11,080 nucleotides of DNA, taken from Anaerolineaceae bacterium (GTDB lineage Bacteria; Chloroflexota; Anaerolineae; Anaerolineales; Anaerolineaceae). The stretch lies in assembly GCA_011620505.1 (NCBI GenBank), contig WOZA01000100.1, positions 1 to 11,080 on the forward strand, read 5' to 3'. The notes beneath the pieces were generated by a model. It saw only the letters and a program-made list of their open reading frames with translations. It was not told the origin of the DNA and ran no database searches. Of the stretch, positions 1 through 5,780 are shown in pieces. The position numbers were made by a program, and so were the translations under genes. Within the stretch, counting starts at the first letter, position 1, and each line of letters begins with the position of its first letter.

Positions 1-302
1 AGGTTGGAACATATCTCCGTAATCCATGGCTCGCATATCGGTTAGGGGAATCTTTAGTGATCAAGACCTTTGATTTCAACAGAGAAGATGCAAGCGCTTC
101 TGATTTCCCTGATCTGGGAAGCAATGTTGAAGTTTACTTTGATACCTATATGCTCGAGTTAGAGGGTTTGAGCCCCTGGACGGAATTGAAACCTGGAGAG
201 ACTGTTTCACATACTGAAAAGCTACAGATACTCGCAATTGAACCTGATTGGAGTCACGAAAAAGTGATTGAGCTGGTAAAAAGCGCAATCACTTCTGGAT
301 AA
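1..302 (+). CDS. DUF4380 / galactose-mutarotase-like protein, C-terminal fragment (cut by window edge)
   Basis: The reading frame is open from base 3 and ends at TAA 300-302, giving the last 99 residues of a longer protein whose start lies left of the window. A GTG at 57 could be read as a start, but the residues before it (..YLRNPWLAYRLGESL) continue the same fold, so I treat the gene as partial. The fragment contains an 'SNVEVYFD' strand followed by 'ELEGLSPW', 'LKPGETVSHTEK' and a final beta strand. This order (NVEVY, then ELE-LSP, then L-PGE-V-H-E) is what I recall from the C-terminal half of DUF4380 and aldose-1-epimerase-like beta-sandwich proteins, which bind or isomerise sugars. No catalytic residue can be judged from this part. 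It converges on the ftsZ operon, with 10 bases between the two stop codons. Family assignment is from memory of motifs and is moderately secure. Confidence 0.6.
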   Translation, partial: VGTYLRNPWLAYRLGESLVIKTFDFNREDASASDFPDLGSNVEVYFDTYMLELEGLSPWTELKPGETVSHTEKLQILAIEPDWSHEKVIELVKSAITSG

Positions 303-312
303 TTAAGTTTGT

Positions 313-681
313 TTACAAGATTAAGGAAATTAGAATTCCTATCATTAACCCCGTCGCAGAGATTGAAAAAAGCATCAATGCCTGCGATTTCCTAAAGTCC
401 ATACGTCCGATCCGATTTGCCAGAGTCTCTCCCTGTTGTAATTCAGGATCTATGGATTTAGTTCTTACCGGCACAGTCGGTTGATAACTCAATTCCTGGG
501 TATATGAGGCGTCCAGCAGGATGGACTCAACGGGTTCCGGAGACTTTGCTCTCTGAATTCGTTGGGTGTCAAAGGATAACCGGATATCCTGATAACTATC
601 TGTGGGATCACTTGAACTCCGACTGGCTTTACCGGCCTTTTTAAGGAAGGATACGCGTGGGGATAAGACAGAGCGCTCCAT
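313..681 (-). CDS. Small C-terminally membrane-anchored protein of unknown function (ftsZ operon)
   Basis: I do not recognise this 122-residue protein. Its first 95 residues are polar, rich in Ser, Arg, Lys and Pro, and probably largely disordered. Residues 101-122 (ALMLFSISATGLMIGILISL plus IL) form one hydrophobic segment reaching the very last residue, preceded by basic 'DFRKSQ'. That is the shape of a tail-anchored membrane protein with its N-terminal part in the cytoplasm. I chose the ATG at 681 because AGAGG lies 5 bases before it and it starts one base after the TAA of the preceding gene; a frame extension upstream to 789 would run through that gene. It is the last gene of the run TIM-barrel, ftsZ, 73-residue protein, this gene, so it is probably co-transcribed and translationally coupled. 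A role in anchoring or regulating the division ring is inference from position and topology only. Confidence 0.7.
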   Translation of the reverse strand: MERSVLSPRVSFLKKAGKASRSSSDPTDSYQDIRLSFDTQRIQRAKSPEPVESILLDASYTQELSYQPTVPVRTKSIDPELQQGETLANRIGRMDFRKSQALMLFSISATGLMIGILISLIL

Positions 682-682
682 A

Positions 683-904
683 TTATCCTCTCGAGACAGA
701 CATCTTACTGATATTACCTTCTTCGTCTGCAACCACCCGTACTTGTTGTTGGATAGTTTTTCCGCCTGGTAATTCATCCGCAAAAGCATAAATGAGCAGA
801 TAACGCCCGGGGGACTGTTCCGTCACTTTTGGGTGTTTCCCGCTCAGTTTGGGGTATTTGGCGCTGACTTTGTCAGAAACCTTTTGTATGGAGCTTGCTT
901 TCAT
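683..904 (-). CDS. Small conserved-looking hypothetical protein between ftsZ and the membrane-anchored gene
   Basis: This 73-residue protein is unrecognised. Residues 1-30 are strongly basic (Lys-rich, KVSDKVSAKYPK..) and residues 33-70 look like a small beta-rich unit (GRYLLIYAFAD, a turn at ELPGGKT, then IQQQVRVVADEEGNISKMSV). There is no signal peptide, membrane segment or cysteine. ATG is at 902-904, 7 bases after the ftsZ stop. The only ribosome-binding candidate, TAGGT, overlaps the ftsZ TAG, so translation is probably coupled to ftsZ. Its stop is one base before the next start. Tight coupling on both sides argues that it is a real gene although short. Basic character could suit binding of nucleic acid, of an acidic FtsZ linker or of membrane lipid; none of these can be decided from the sequence. 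Confidence 0.7.
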   Translation of the reverse strand: MKASSIQKVSDKVSAKYPKLSGKHPKVTEQSPGRYLLIYAFADELPGGKTIQQQVRVVADEEGNISKMSVSRG

Positions 905-911
905 ACTTAAC

Positions 912-2096
912 CTACTTGTTATTCTGCCTTCTACGGAGAAAGGCTGGTACTGACAAATTGTCAGTCATGTTGGGCTGATTTCCATAGCTTGATAAGCTAA
1001 TCTCATTGAAATTTTCCTGGACAGGGCTTTCTTTTTCCTGATAGGTTGAATTACTGCTGGTTTCTTCTTGTTCAAATCGTGCAGGGGCTTTTTCAAAAGC
1101 ATCTGCAAGTGTCTGTTCAGGTTTTTTGCCTATACCAGTGACAATCAAAATCAACTGGACGCGATCTTCCATGCGTGGATCTGTAATAATTCCAGGAATG
1201 ATGTCTGCATGTGAGCCGGTAGCTTGCTGGAGCGTATGGAGGGCATCTGTGACCTCCTTGAAGGACATATTACTGCTGCCGGTGAAGTTGGCGATCATTC
1301 CAGTAGCGCTAAAAAGGTCAATATCGTCCAAAAGTGGGTGATGCAGTGCTTTTTCGATTGCCTGCTGCACCTTATTCGGACCGCTGCCAGTGCCAATTGC
1401 CATCAGGGCACCGCCGCCGCGGGTCATAATGTTCTTAATATGGGAGAAGTCAACATTGATCAGACCGGTTTCTGTAATCAGCTCGGAAATTCCCTGGACA
1501 CCCTGCCGCAGGACATCGTCGGCAAGTGTAAACGCCAATTCCAAGGGGAGATCACGGGGTGCAATTTCTATGAGCTTGTCATTGGGAATGACGATCAGAG
1601 TATCGACATATTCCTTCAATTTGGCAAGACCTTCTTCGGCATTGCGCTGACGACGTCCGAGTTCGAACGAGAAAGGTTTGGTAACAATCGCGATCGTCAC
1701 TGCGCCAGAGGCTTTGGCAACTTTGGCAGCGATCGGAATTGCACCGGTACCGGTCCCACCTCCCATACCAGCTGTCAGAAAGACCATATCTGCGCCGTGT
1801 AGTAGGTTGGCTAACTCTTTTGTGCTTTCTTCGGCCGCACTTTCACCGATTACCGGCAGCCCGCCAGCTCCCAATCCACGCGTGGATTTTGGTCCAAGCT
1901 GAATCTTGTTGGGAGCCATATTGTTCGCCAATGCTTGTGCATCGGTGTTTGCGGCGATAAAGGTCACGCCTTGCATGCCGCTCTCAATCATGCGATTGAT
2001 CGCATTTGAACCGCCACCACCCAAACCGAGGACAACAATCTTGGGTAATGCTGTGTTGAGTGGGACCTGACTGGTATAAGTGGAATAATTGTTCAT
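912..2096 (-). CDS. ftsZ: Cell division GTPase FtsZ with Asp-to-His change in the T7 loop
   Basis: FtsZ is the bacterial tubulin homologue that polymerises with GTP into the division ring. The 394-residue product has the usual length. Seen in order: GLGGGGSNAINRM (24-36), NTDAQAL (50-56), TRGLGAGGLP (72-81), the tubulin signature GGGTGTG (112-118), KPFSFE (140-145) with R149 in the nucleotide-contacting position, IPNDKL (170-175), ADDVL (192-196), T7 loop NVDFSHI (214-220), NFTGSSN in the C-terminal domain, an acidic/polar linker, and the docking peptide VPAFLRRRQ near the end. Known FtsZs have D at both T7-loop positions (E. coli D209 and D212); here D216 is kept but the second is H219 (codon at 1440-1442 reads CAT). 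The start is fixed by GAGGAG at 2103-2108. ftsA, ftsQ and mur genes are absent nearby. FtsZ identity is certain; whether this is the cell's main or a second FtsZ is not. Confidence 0.97.
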   Translation of the reverse strand: MNNYSTYTSQVPLNTALPKIVVLGLGGGGSNAINRMIESGMQGVTFIAANTDAQALANNMAPNKIQLGPKSTRGLGAGGLPVIGESAAEESTKELANLLHGADMVFLTAGMGGGTGTGAIPIAAKVAKASGAVTIAIVTKPFSFELGRRQRNAEEGLAKLKEYVDTLIVIPNDKLIEIAPRDLPLELAFTLADDVLRQGVQGISELITETGLINVDFSHIKNIMTRGGGALMAIGTGSGPNKVQQAIEKALHHPLLDDIDLFSATGMIANFTGSSNMSFKEVTDALHTLQQATGSHADIIPGIITDPRMEDRVQLILIVTGIGKKPEQTLADAFEKAPARFEQEETSSNSTYQEKESPVQENFNEISLSSYGNQPNMTDNLSVPAFLRRRQNNK

Positions 2097-2102
2097 GTTG
2101 TT

Positions 2103-2108
2103 CTCCTC
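2103..2108 (-). promoter_or_regulatory. Ribosome binding site of ftsZ
   Basis: GAGGAG on the minus strand, 6 bases before the ftsZ ATG at 2096, and directly after the TAA (2111-2113) of the TIM-barrel gene. It is among the strongest Shine-Dalgarno sequences in the window and supports both the start choice and independent, efficient translation of ftsZ from a shared transcript. Confidence 0.85.
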
Positions 2109-2110
2109 AT

Positions 2111-3403
2111 TTAGACAGTGATGCCGATGCTGTTGACAAGTTGTTCTTCAACCAGGCAACCAGCTTCGCGTAATAGTTGGATGTCATGTTCGGAAAATGC
2201 CCCATTCTCATTCCAAACCGTAACTTTTCGGGCATTTGTGGCTTCGATGACGGAAAAGCCAATCGTTGGGCGGGCATCCCGGATGATGGGGCGGATGCGG
2301 TCAAGTGTGTTTTCAGGAATACCCCAATCATAGGAAGGCAAGAGCAGATAGTGGTCAATTGGATAAATCCATTCCGCAAGTCGGTTCGAGACTGCATATT
2401 CCTGTTTTTGTTTGTTGCTTTCTTCTATCTTTTGCTTGAACGCAGGGATACCTGCTTCTTTTGGCTTTCCTGCTGTGTCAAAGTACGAGGTTTTACCGTG
2501 AGGATCATTCTCAGCTGCGCTCAATAACCAGAAGCAGCAGCCCAAAACGGTATCAGGCAGGGCATTAGCTTTGGCGGTGTCTTCAGATAGCGACAGGGCA
2601 ATATCAACCATCTGTTCGAAACTGTTATTGGTGTCCAGCTTATCCCCAGCTACGCGCGACATGCCATAGTAAAAGAGGAAAAACTTAGGATTGACATTGA
2701 TAACCTCTTTGACCAAGTCAGCATACCACTGCCAGGTGTTAAAGCCAATATGATCTTCTTCACCCAGGTCCACCTTGCTATATGGACGCGGGGTCTTCCA
2801 ATGCGCCTGGCCACCTGCACCCCAATCGAGGGGATGGTCAAACGTCTGAGAACTGACTGCCATATGGAAATTCGAGCTGAAGTCAAATGAGCGCCGTTGT
2901 TGAACCAGCTGCAGGACCTTTTTGAGGAATGACAGATCCCAATAATCACCACCTGGTTCCAAAGGGGGGAAGACAGGAATAATACTGTTTTGTTCAGCCA
3001 GGCTGACAAAAGGTAAATAACGATCAAGAAACCGCTCCACGAGGTCTCCCTGGGACCAACTCCCATCGGTCCAGGCAGCCTTGGTGTTAGGGCGATCAAA
3101 GAAGATGACATATTTTATGCCCCAACGTGAGTAGGATGAAAGTAAAACTCGCAAATCCTCCGGGCGTACAGCACTATTCACCTGAAAGTCAAAGTGCAAG
3201 ATCGGCTGGATGCCTGCCTGGATCAAGCCTGTTATGAATTCTTCCGGGATGGCAGCGGTTGAGGGCGCTTTAAGTACCAGCCAGGAAGCTTTTAGAGATG
3301 CGAGTTCTGGAATCCAAAGCTCAAGGTCCCGCATCTGGTAGTGGTCATAATCCTGAAAGTAATGAAAGCCCAGTCGTTTTTCCATATCATCCGTCCATGT
3401 CAC
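2111..3403 (-). CDS. TIM-barrel-like protein of unknown function (possible glycosidase-superfamily fold), first gene of the ftsZ operon
   Basis: I do not recognise a named family. The 430-residue product has alternating strand-helix segments that look like a (beta/alpha)8 barrel: SWLVLKAP, GIQPILHFDFQ, WGIKYVIFFDRP, NSIIPVFPPLEPGGDYWD, KFFLFYYGMSR, VLGCCFWLLSA, many with acidic or aromatic residues at strand ends as in glycosidase superfamilies. No catalytic Glu pair can be named with confidence. Residues about 360-430 (HYLLLPSYDWGIPE ... SEHDIQLLREAGCLVEEQ) look like a separate small alpha/beta domain. There is no signal peptide or membrane segment. Start: GTG at 3403 with AAGG six bases before it; an ATG six codons inside (3385) is possible but has a weaker site. 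It ends 14 bases before ftsZ. Cytoplasmic sugar-related enzyme is inference. Confidence 0.75.
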   Translation of the reverse strand: MTWTDDMEKRLGFHYFQDYDHYQMRDLELWIPELASLKASWLVLKAPSTAAIPEEFITGLIQAGIQPILHFDFQVNSAVRPEDLRVLLSSYSRWGIKYVIFFDRPNTKAAWTDGSWSQGDLVERFLDRYLPFVSLAEQNSIIPVFPPLEPGGDYWDLSFLKKVLQLVQQRRSFDFSSNFHMAVSSQTFDHPLDWGAGGQAHWKTPRPYSKVDLGEEDHIGFNTWQWYADLVKEVINVNPKFFLFYYGMSRVAGDKLDTNNSFEQMVDIALSLSEDTAKANALPDTVLGCCFWLLSAAENDPHGKTSYFDTAGKPKEAGIPAFKQKIEESNKQKQEYAVSNRLAEWIYPIDHYLLLPSYDWGIPENTLDRIRPIIRDARPTIGFSVIEATNARKVTVWNENGAFSEHDIQLLREAGCLVEEQLVNSIGITV

Positions 3404-3466
3404 ATTTTGCCTTACATTTATTGTGCAAGTAATATGCCAAATAGGTTTTTCTGCTATAATGCCGCC
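3404..3466. promoter_or_regulatory. Divergent intergenic region between the ftsZ operon and the SDR/GH57 operon
   Basis: These 63 bases must carry promoters for both directions. The plus-strand -10 box is described separately. On the minus strand the best pair I find is TTATAG, 17 bases, then CATATT, matching the consensus only partly (3 of 6 and 4 of 6), about 30 bases before the GTG start. It overlaps the plus-strand -10 box because TTATAG is the complement of CTATAA, so the two polymerases could not bind at the same time. The minus-strand call is weak. Confidence 0.4.
3455..3460 (+). promoter_or_regulatory. Extended -10 promoter element of the SDR gene, likely giving a leaderless mRNA
   Basis: A perfect TATAAT preceded by TG and one base (TGCTATAAT, 3452-3460), i.e. 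an extended -10 element, which needs no strong -35 box; I see none. The A of the ATG at 3467 lies 7 bases after the box, exactly where transcription normally begins. No Shine-Dalgarno sequence occurs before the ATG. Together this indicates transcription starting at or beside the start codon. Confidence 0.6.
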
Positions 3467-4369
3467 ATGATTTTAGTAACTGGTGGGACTGGTTTCATTG
3501 GTGGTTATTTAGTCCGTCATCTCGCTGAACTGGGAATGCCATATCGTTTGCTTTTGCAGCCCGGAATAGATCAGGCTAACCTTCCCAGACAAACTGGCAT
3601 AAACGTTGCATTGAGCTCCTTGGACGATGAGCGCGGAGTTAGTTCGGCTCTGAAAGGAGTGGAGGTGATCTATCACCTTGTTGGGGTGGAGCGGGCTGGT
3701 GTAAAGGCTAACCTGATGGAAACCGAGGTAAATGACCTTGATCGGTTGACAAGTCTCGCCAAGAGGGCTGGTGTCAGGCGATTCTTTTACCTCAGTCATT
3801 TAGGAGCAGATAGAGCCTCCGCTTATGGATTGATGAAAGCAAAAGGAATTGCGGAGAGCATTATCCGGAAATCTGGCTTGACTTACACAATTATCCGTAG
3901 TTCCATGGTGTATGGTGAGGGTGATAACTTCACGATCAACCTCGCAAAATTGATCAAGATGTCTCCCGGCTTGGTTTTGGTGCCGGGTGATGGCAGCACA
4001 TTGGTCCAGCCTCTTTGGGTGGAGGACTTGGTAACCAGCCTGATCTGGGCGTTGGATATGCCTTCAACTGAAAACACGATCATCGAGGTGGGTGGGCCAG
4101 AACACCTTCCTTTTCTGGATGTGATGAAGTTGATTGGCACGCAACTGAAGTTGAGGCGGCGATACGTGGACTTTAACCCTGTTCAGTTAAGCTTTTTGAC
4201 TCAGTTACTCGAAAATCGAATCAAGGACTTTCCGACAACCGTTTTTTGGATGGATTACCTGGCTGAAAACCGAACTTGTGATCTGGACAGCATGCCGCGC
4301 AACTTCGGTATCAATCCAGCCCGCATGAAGCATAAAATTGACTATCTAAACGCAGCTCTGAGGAGATAA
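3467..4369 (+). CDS. Atypical short-chain dehydrogenase/reductase, NDUFA9-like NAD(P)-binding protein
   Basis: A 300-residue Rossmann-fold protein. Residues 5-12 (TGGTGFIG) are the TGxxGxxG dinucleotide-binding motif of extended and atypical SDRs right at the N-terminus. HLVGVE (70-75) follows strand 4, YLSHLGAD (108-115) carries the active-site serine region, and Y120-x-x-x-K124 fits the SDR catalytic pair. The RSSMVYGEGDNF and QPLWVEDL segments and VGGPEHLPF are typical of the complex-I NDUFA9-like/atypical SDR group, whose members are often oxidoreductases or NAD(P) binders of unknown substrate. I chose ATG 3467 over earlier in-frame codons back to 3341 because those would overlap the divergent gene and sit before the promoter. 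TAA 4367-4369 is 4 bases from the GH57 start, with the latter's ribosome site inside this gene's last codons, so the two are coupled. Substrate unknown; a sugar-nucleotide is possible but unproven. Confidence 0.85.
   Translation: MILVTGGTGFIGGYLVRHLAELGMPYRLLLQPGIDQANLPRQTGINVALSSLDDERGVSSALKGVEVIYHLVGVERAGVKANLMETEVNDLDRLTSLAKRAGVRRFFYLSHLGADRASAYGLMKAKGIAESIIRKSGLTYTIIRSSMVYGEGDNFTINLAKLIKMSPGLVLVPGDGSTLVQPLWVEDLVTSLIWALDMPSTENTIIEVGGPEHLPFLDVMKLIGTQLKLRRRYVDFNPVQLSFLTQLLENRIKDFPTTVFWMDYLAENRTCDLDSMPRNFGINPARMKHKIDYLNAALRR
4361..4365 (+). promoter_or_regulatory. Ribosome binding site of the GH57 gene, inside the end of the SDR gene
   Basis: AGGAG, 8 bases before the ATG at 4374 and overlapping the last two sense codons (AGG AGA) of the SDR gene. 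This placement suggests translational coupling of the pair. Confidence 0.8.
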
Positions 4370-4373
4370 CACG

Positions 4374-5780
4374 ATGCCACTTTGCGTTCATGGACATTTC
4401 TACCAACCCCCGAGGGAAGATCCGATTTCCAATTATGTTCCGGACGAGCGGGGTGCTGAACCATTTCATAATTGGAATGAAAAGATTCTGGCTGAATGCT
4501 ATGAACCGAATGCCCGTATGGGTAACTTTGGCAAGATCAGCTTTAATATTGGGCCAACCTTGTTTGACTGGATGTGGGGCTATGCCCCGGATGTTGCTGA
4601 AAGCATCGTTGAACTGGAGCGAGCCAATTTCCTGAAGTTTGGTGTCGGTAATGGCCTGGCACAGGGCTATAATCACAGCATTCTGCCGTTGCTTCCACAT
4701 CGCGACAAGGTTACCAATGTACGCTGGGGTGTGGAGGATTTTGTTTATCGCTTCGGTCATCAACCGCAAGGGATATGGTTACCTGAAACAGCAGTTGATA
4801 TTGAAACCCTGTGCGTTCTGCAGGATTGTGGCCTGGAGTTCACCATACTGGCTCCCTGGCAAATTCAACCTTTAGAATCAAAACCCGGTCCTTATTTTGT
4901 CGAACTCCCAGGTGGACGAAAACCCTTCATCATTTTCCCTTTTCATCGTGAACTGAGTACCGAGGTCAGTTTCATACCCAAAGCGACTGAGAATGGCGAT
5001 GAGTTTTTATCTTCAATTCGCTTCCACCAGGGGATGGACACCTCGTATTTTAACCTGATCGCCAGTGATGGAGAACTTTACGGTCATCATCAAGTGTTCC
5101 GCGACCATTTTTTGCGGTACATTCTCGATGGAGGAGGTACGAGGAATGGGATAGAGTGGTCGTGGCCTGGATTATGGCTGCGTGATCACCAGCCTGAGGC
5201 TCATGCAATCTTGATTGAGCCATCATCCTGGTCTTGCATGCATGGGGTCAATCGCTGGTTCACCGAATGCGCATGTACTCCTGGCGCCGGATGGAAGAAG
5301 CCCTTTTTCAACGCGATGAGGCATATTTCCTCCTGGGTGGACGCGGTATACGAAACACATGCGAGCCAATTGGTTTCTGACCCCTGGGAAGTTCGGAATC
5401 AAATTGTGCAACTGAAACACGGACAGAAAAAACTGAAAGATGTCTGCAGCGAGTGTGGCGCACCAGATTTGGATGAACAAAAACTGAACAAACTCGACAC
5501 CCTGCTCAAAGCACAGTATGAATGCCAGCGCATGTTTACTTCTTGCGGCTGGTTCTTTGATGAATTTCACCGCATAGAACCGCAGAATAATATTGCATAT
5601 GCGGCGAAGGCGATCTGGCTTACTCAGCAAGCTACCGGAGAACAAATTGATCCGGCGATAATCGAGGAGATGTCCCAGGTTCGAAGTGAAAAAACAGGTC
5701 TGAGAGCAGATACAATCCTGTCTCAGACCTTAATTCGAGCAGAAAATGAGCAAAACGAATTAAGCAAGAAGCTCAATTAA
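4374..5780 (+). CDS. Glycoside hydrolase family 57 protein with DUF3536-type C-terminal part (short form)
   Basis: The 468-residue product begins with HGHFYQPPRE (residues 6-15), the GH57 motif 1 in the form seen in the GH57/DUF3536 family, followed by NWNE and ECYEPNAR and ISFNIGPTL. GIWLPE ends in E138, the expected catalytic nucleophile, and ASDGELYGHH (230-239) contains D232, the expected acid/base. GH57 enzymes are retaining alpha-amylases, amylopullulanases, 4-alpha-glucanotransferases or branching enzymes acting on alpha-glucans. The segment SSWSC (284-288), HGVNRW and CAC (C299, C301) are typical of DUF3536; a CSEC pair at 358-361 adds two more cysteines. From memory, relatives with this architecture are often around 800 residues, so this is a short form, although it ends cleanly. 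No signal peptide, so probably cytoplasmic. The last 21 bases overlap the convergent GH13 gene. Exact activity is unknown. Confidence 0.88.
   Translation: MPLCVHGHFYQPPREDPISNYVPDERGAEPFHNWNEKILAECYEPNARMGNFGKISFNIGPTLFDWMWGYAPDVAESIVELERANFLKFGVGNGLAQGYNHSILPLLPHRDKVTNVRWGVEDFVYRFGHQPQGIWLPETAVDIETLCVLQDCGLEFTILAPWQIQPLESKPGPYFVELPGGRKPFIIFPFHRELSTEVSFIPKATENGDEFLSSIRFHQGMDTSYFNLIASDGELYGHHQVFRDHFLRYILDGGGTRNGIEWSWPGLWLRDHQPEAHAILIEPSSWSCMHGVNRWFTECACTPGAGWKKPFFNAMRHISSWVDAVYETHASQLVSDPWEVRNQIVQLKHGQKKLKDVCSECGAPDLDEQKLNKLDTLLKAQYECQRMFTSCGWFFDEFHRIEPQNNIAYAAKAIWLTQQATGEQIDPAIIEEMSQVRSEKTGLRADTILSQTLIRAENEQNELSKKLN
5689..5730 (-). terminator. Intrinsic terminator for the minus-strand GH13 gene, inside the GH57 coding sequence
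   Basis: A perfect 10-base inverted repeat, AGGTCTGAGA at 5696-5705 and TCTCAGACCT at 5721-5730. Read on the minus strand, three more pairs (CAG with CTG) can extend it past one bulged C, leaving an 8-base loop, and the stem is followed by G and six Ts (the A run 5689-5694). It begins 30 bases after the GH13 stop codon at 5760. On the plus strand no T run follows, so plus transcripts should read through. It lies in codons for GH57 residues near 439-452. Confidence 0.75.

Noticed and set aside
57..302. Complete 81-residue gene starting at GTG 57
   Set aside because: The frame is open to the window edge and the upstream residues fit the same domain, so it is the end of a longer gene.
324..340. 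Inverted repeat AGGAA / TTCCT as a terminator between the converging genes at 300-315
   Set aside because: Only 5 pairs, no T run, and it lies in the coding sequence of the 122-residue protein.
682..789. Longer N-terminus for the 122-residue membrane-anchored protein, starting at 789
   Set aside because: It would overlap the 73-residue gene by over 100 bases; the ATG at 681 has its own ribosome site and sits just after the preceding stop.
1224..1802. Long open frame of 192 codons on the plus strand, opposite ftsZ
   Set aside because: Antisense shadow of a certain ftsZ gene; no ribosome site, composition atypical for a protein, no recognisable motif.
3341..3466. Longer N-terminus for the SDR protein, starting at 3341
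   Set aside because: The Rossmann motif starts naturally at the third residue after ATG 3467, and the extension would cross the promoter and the divergent gene.
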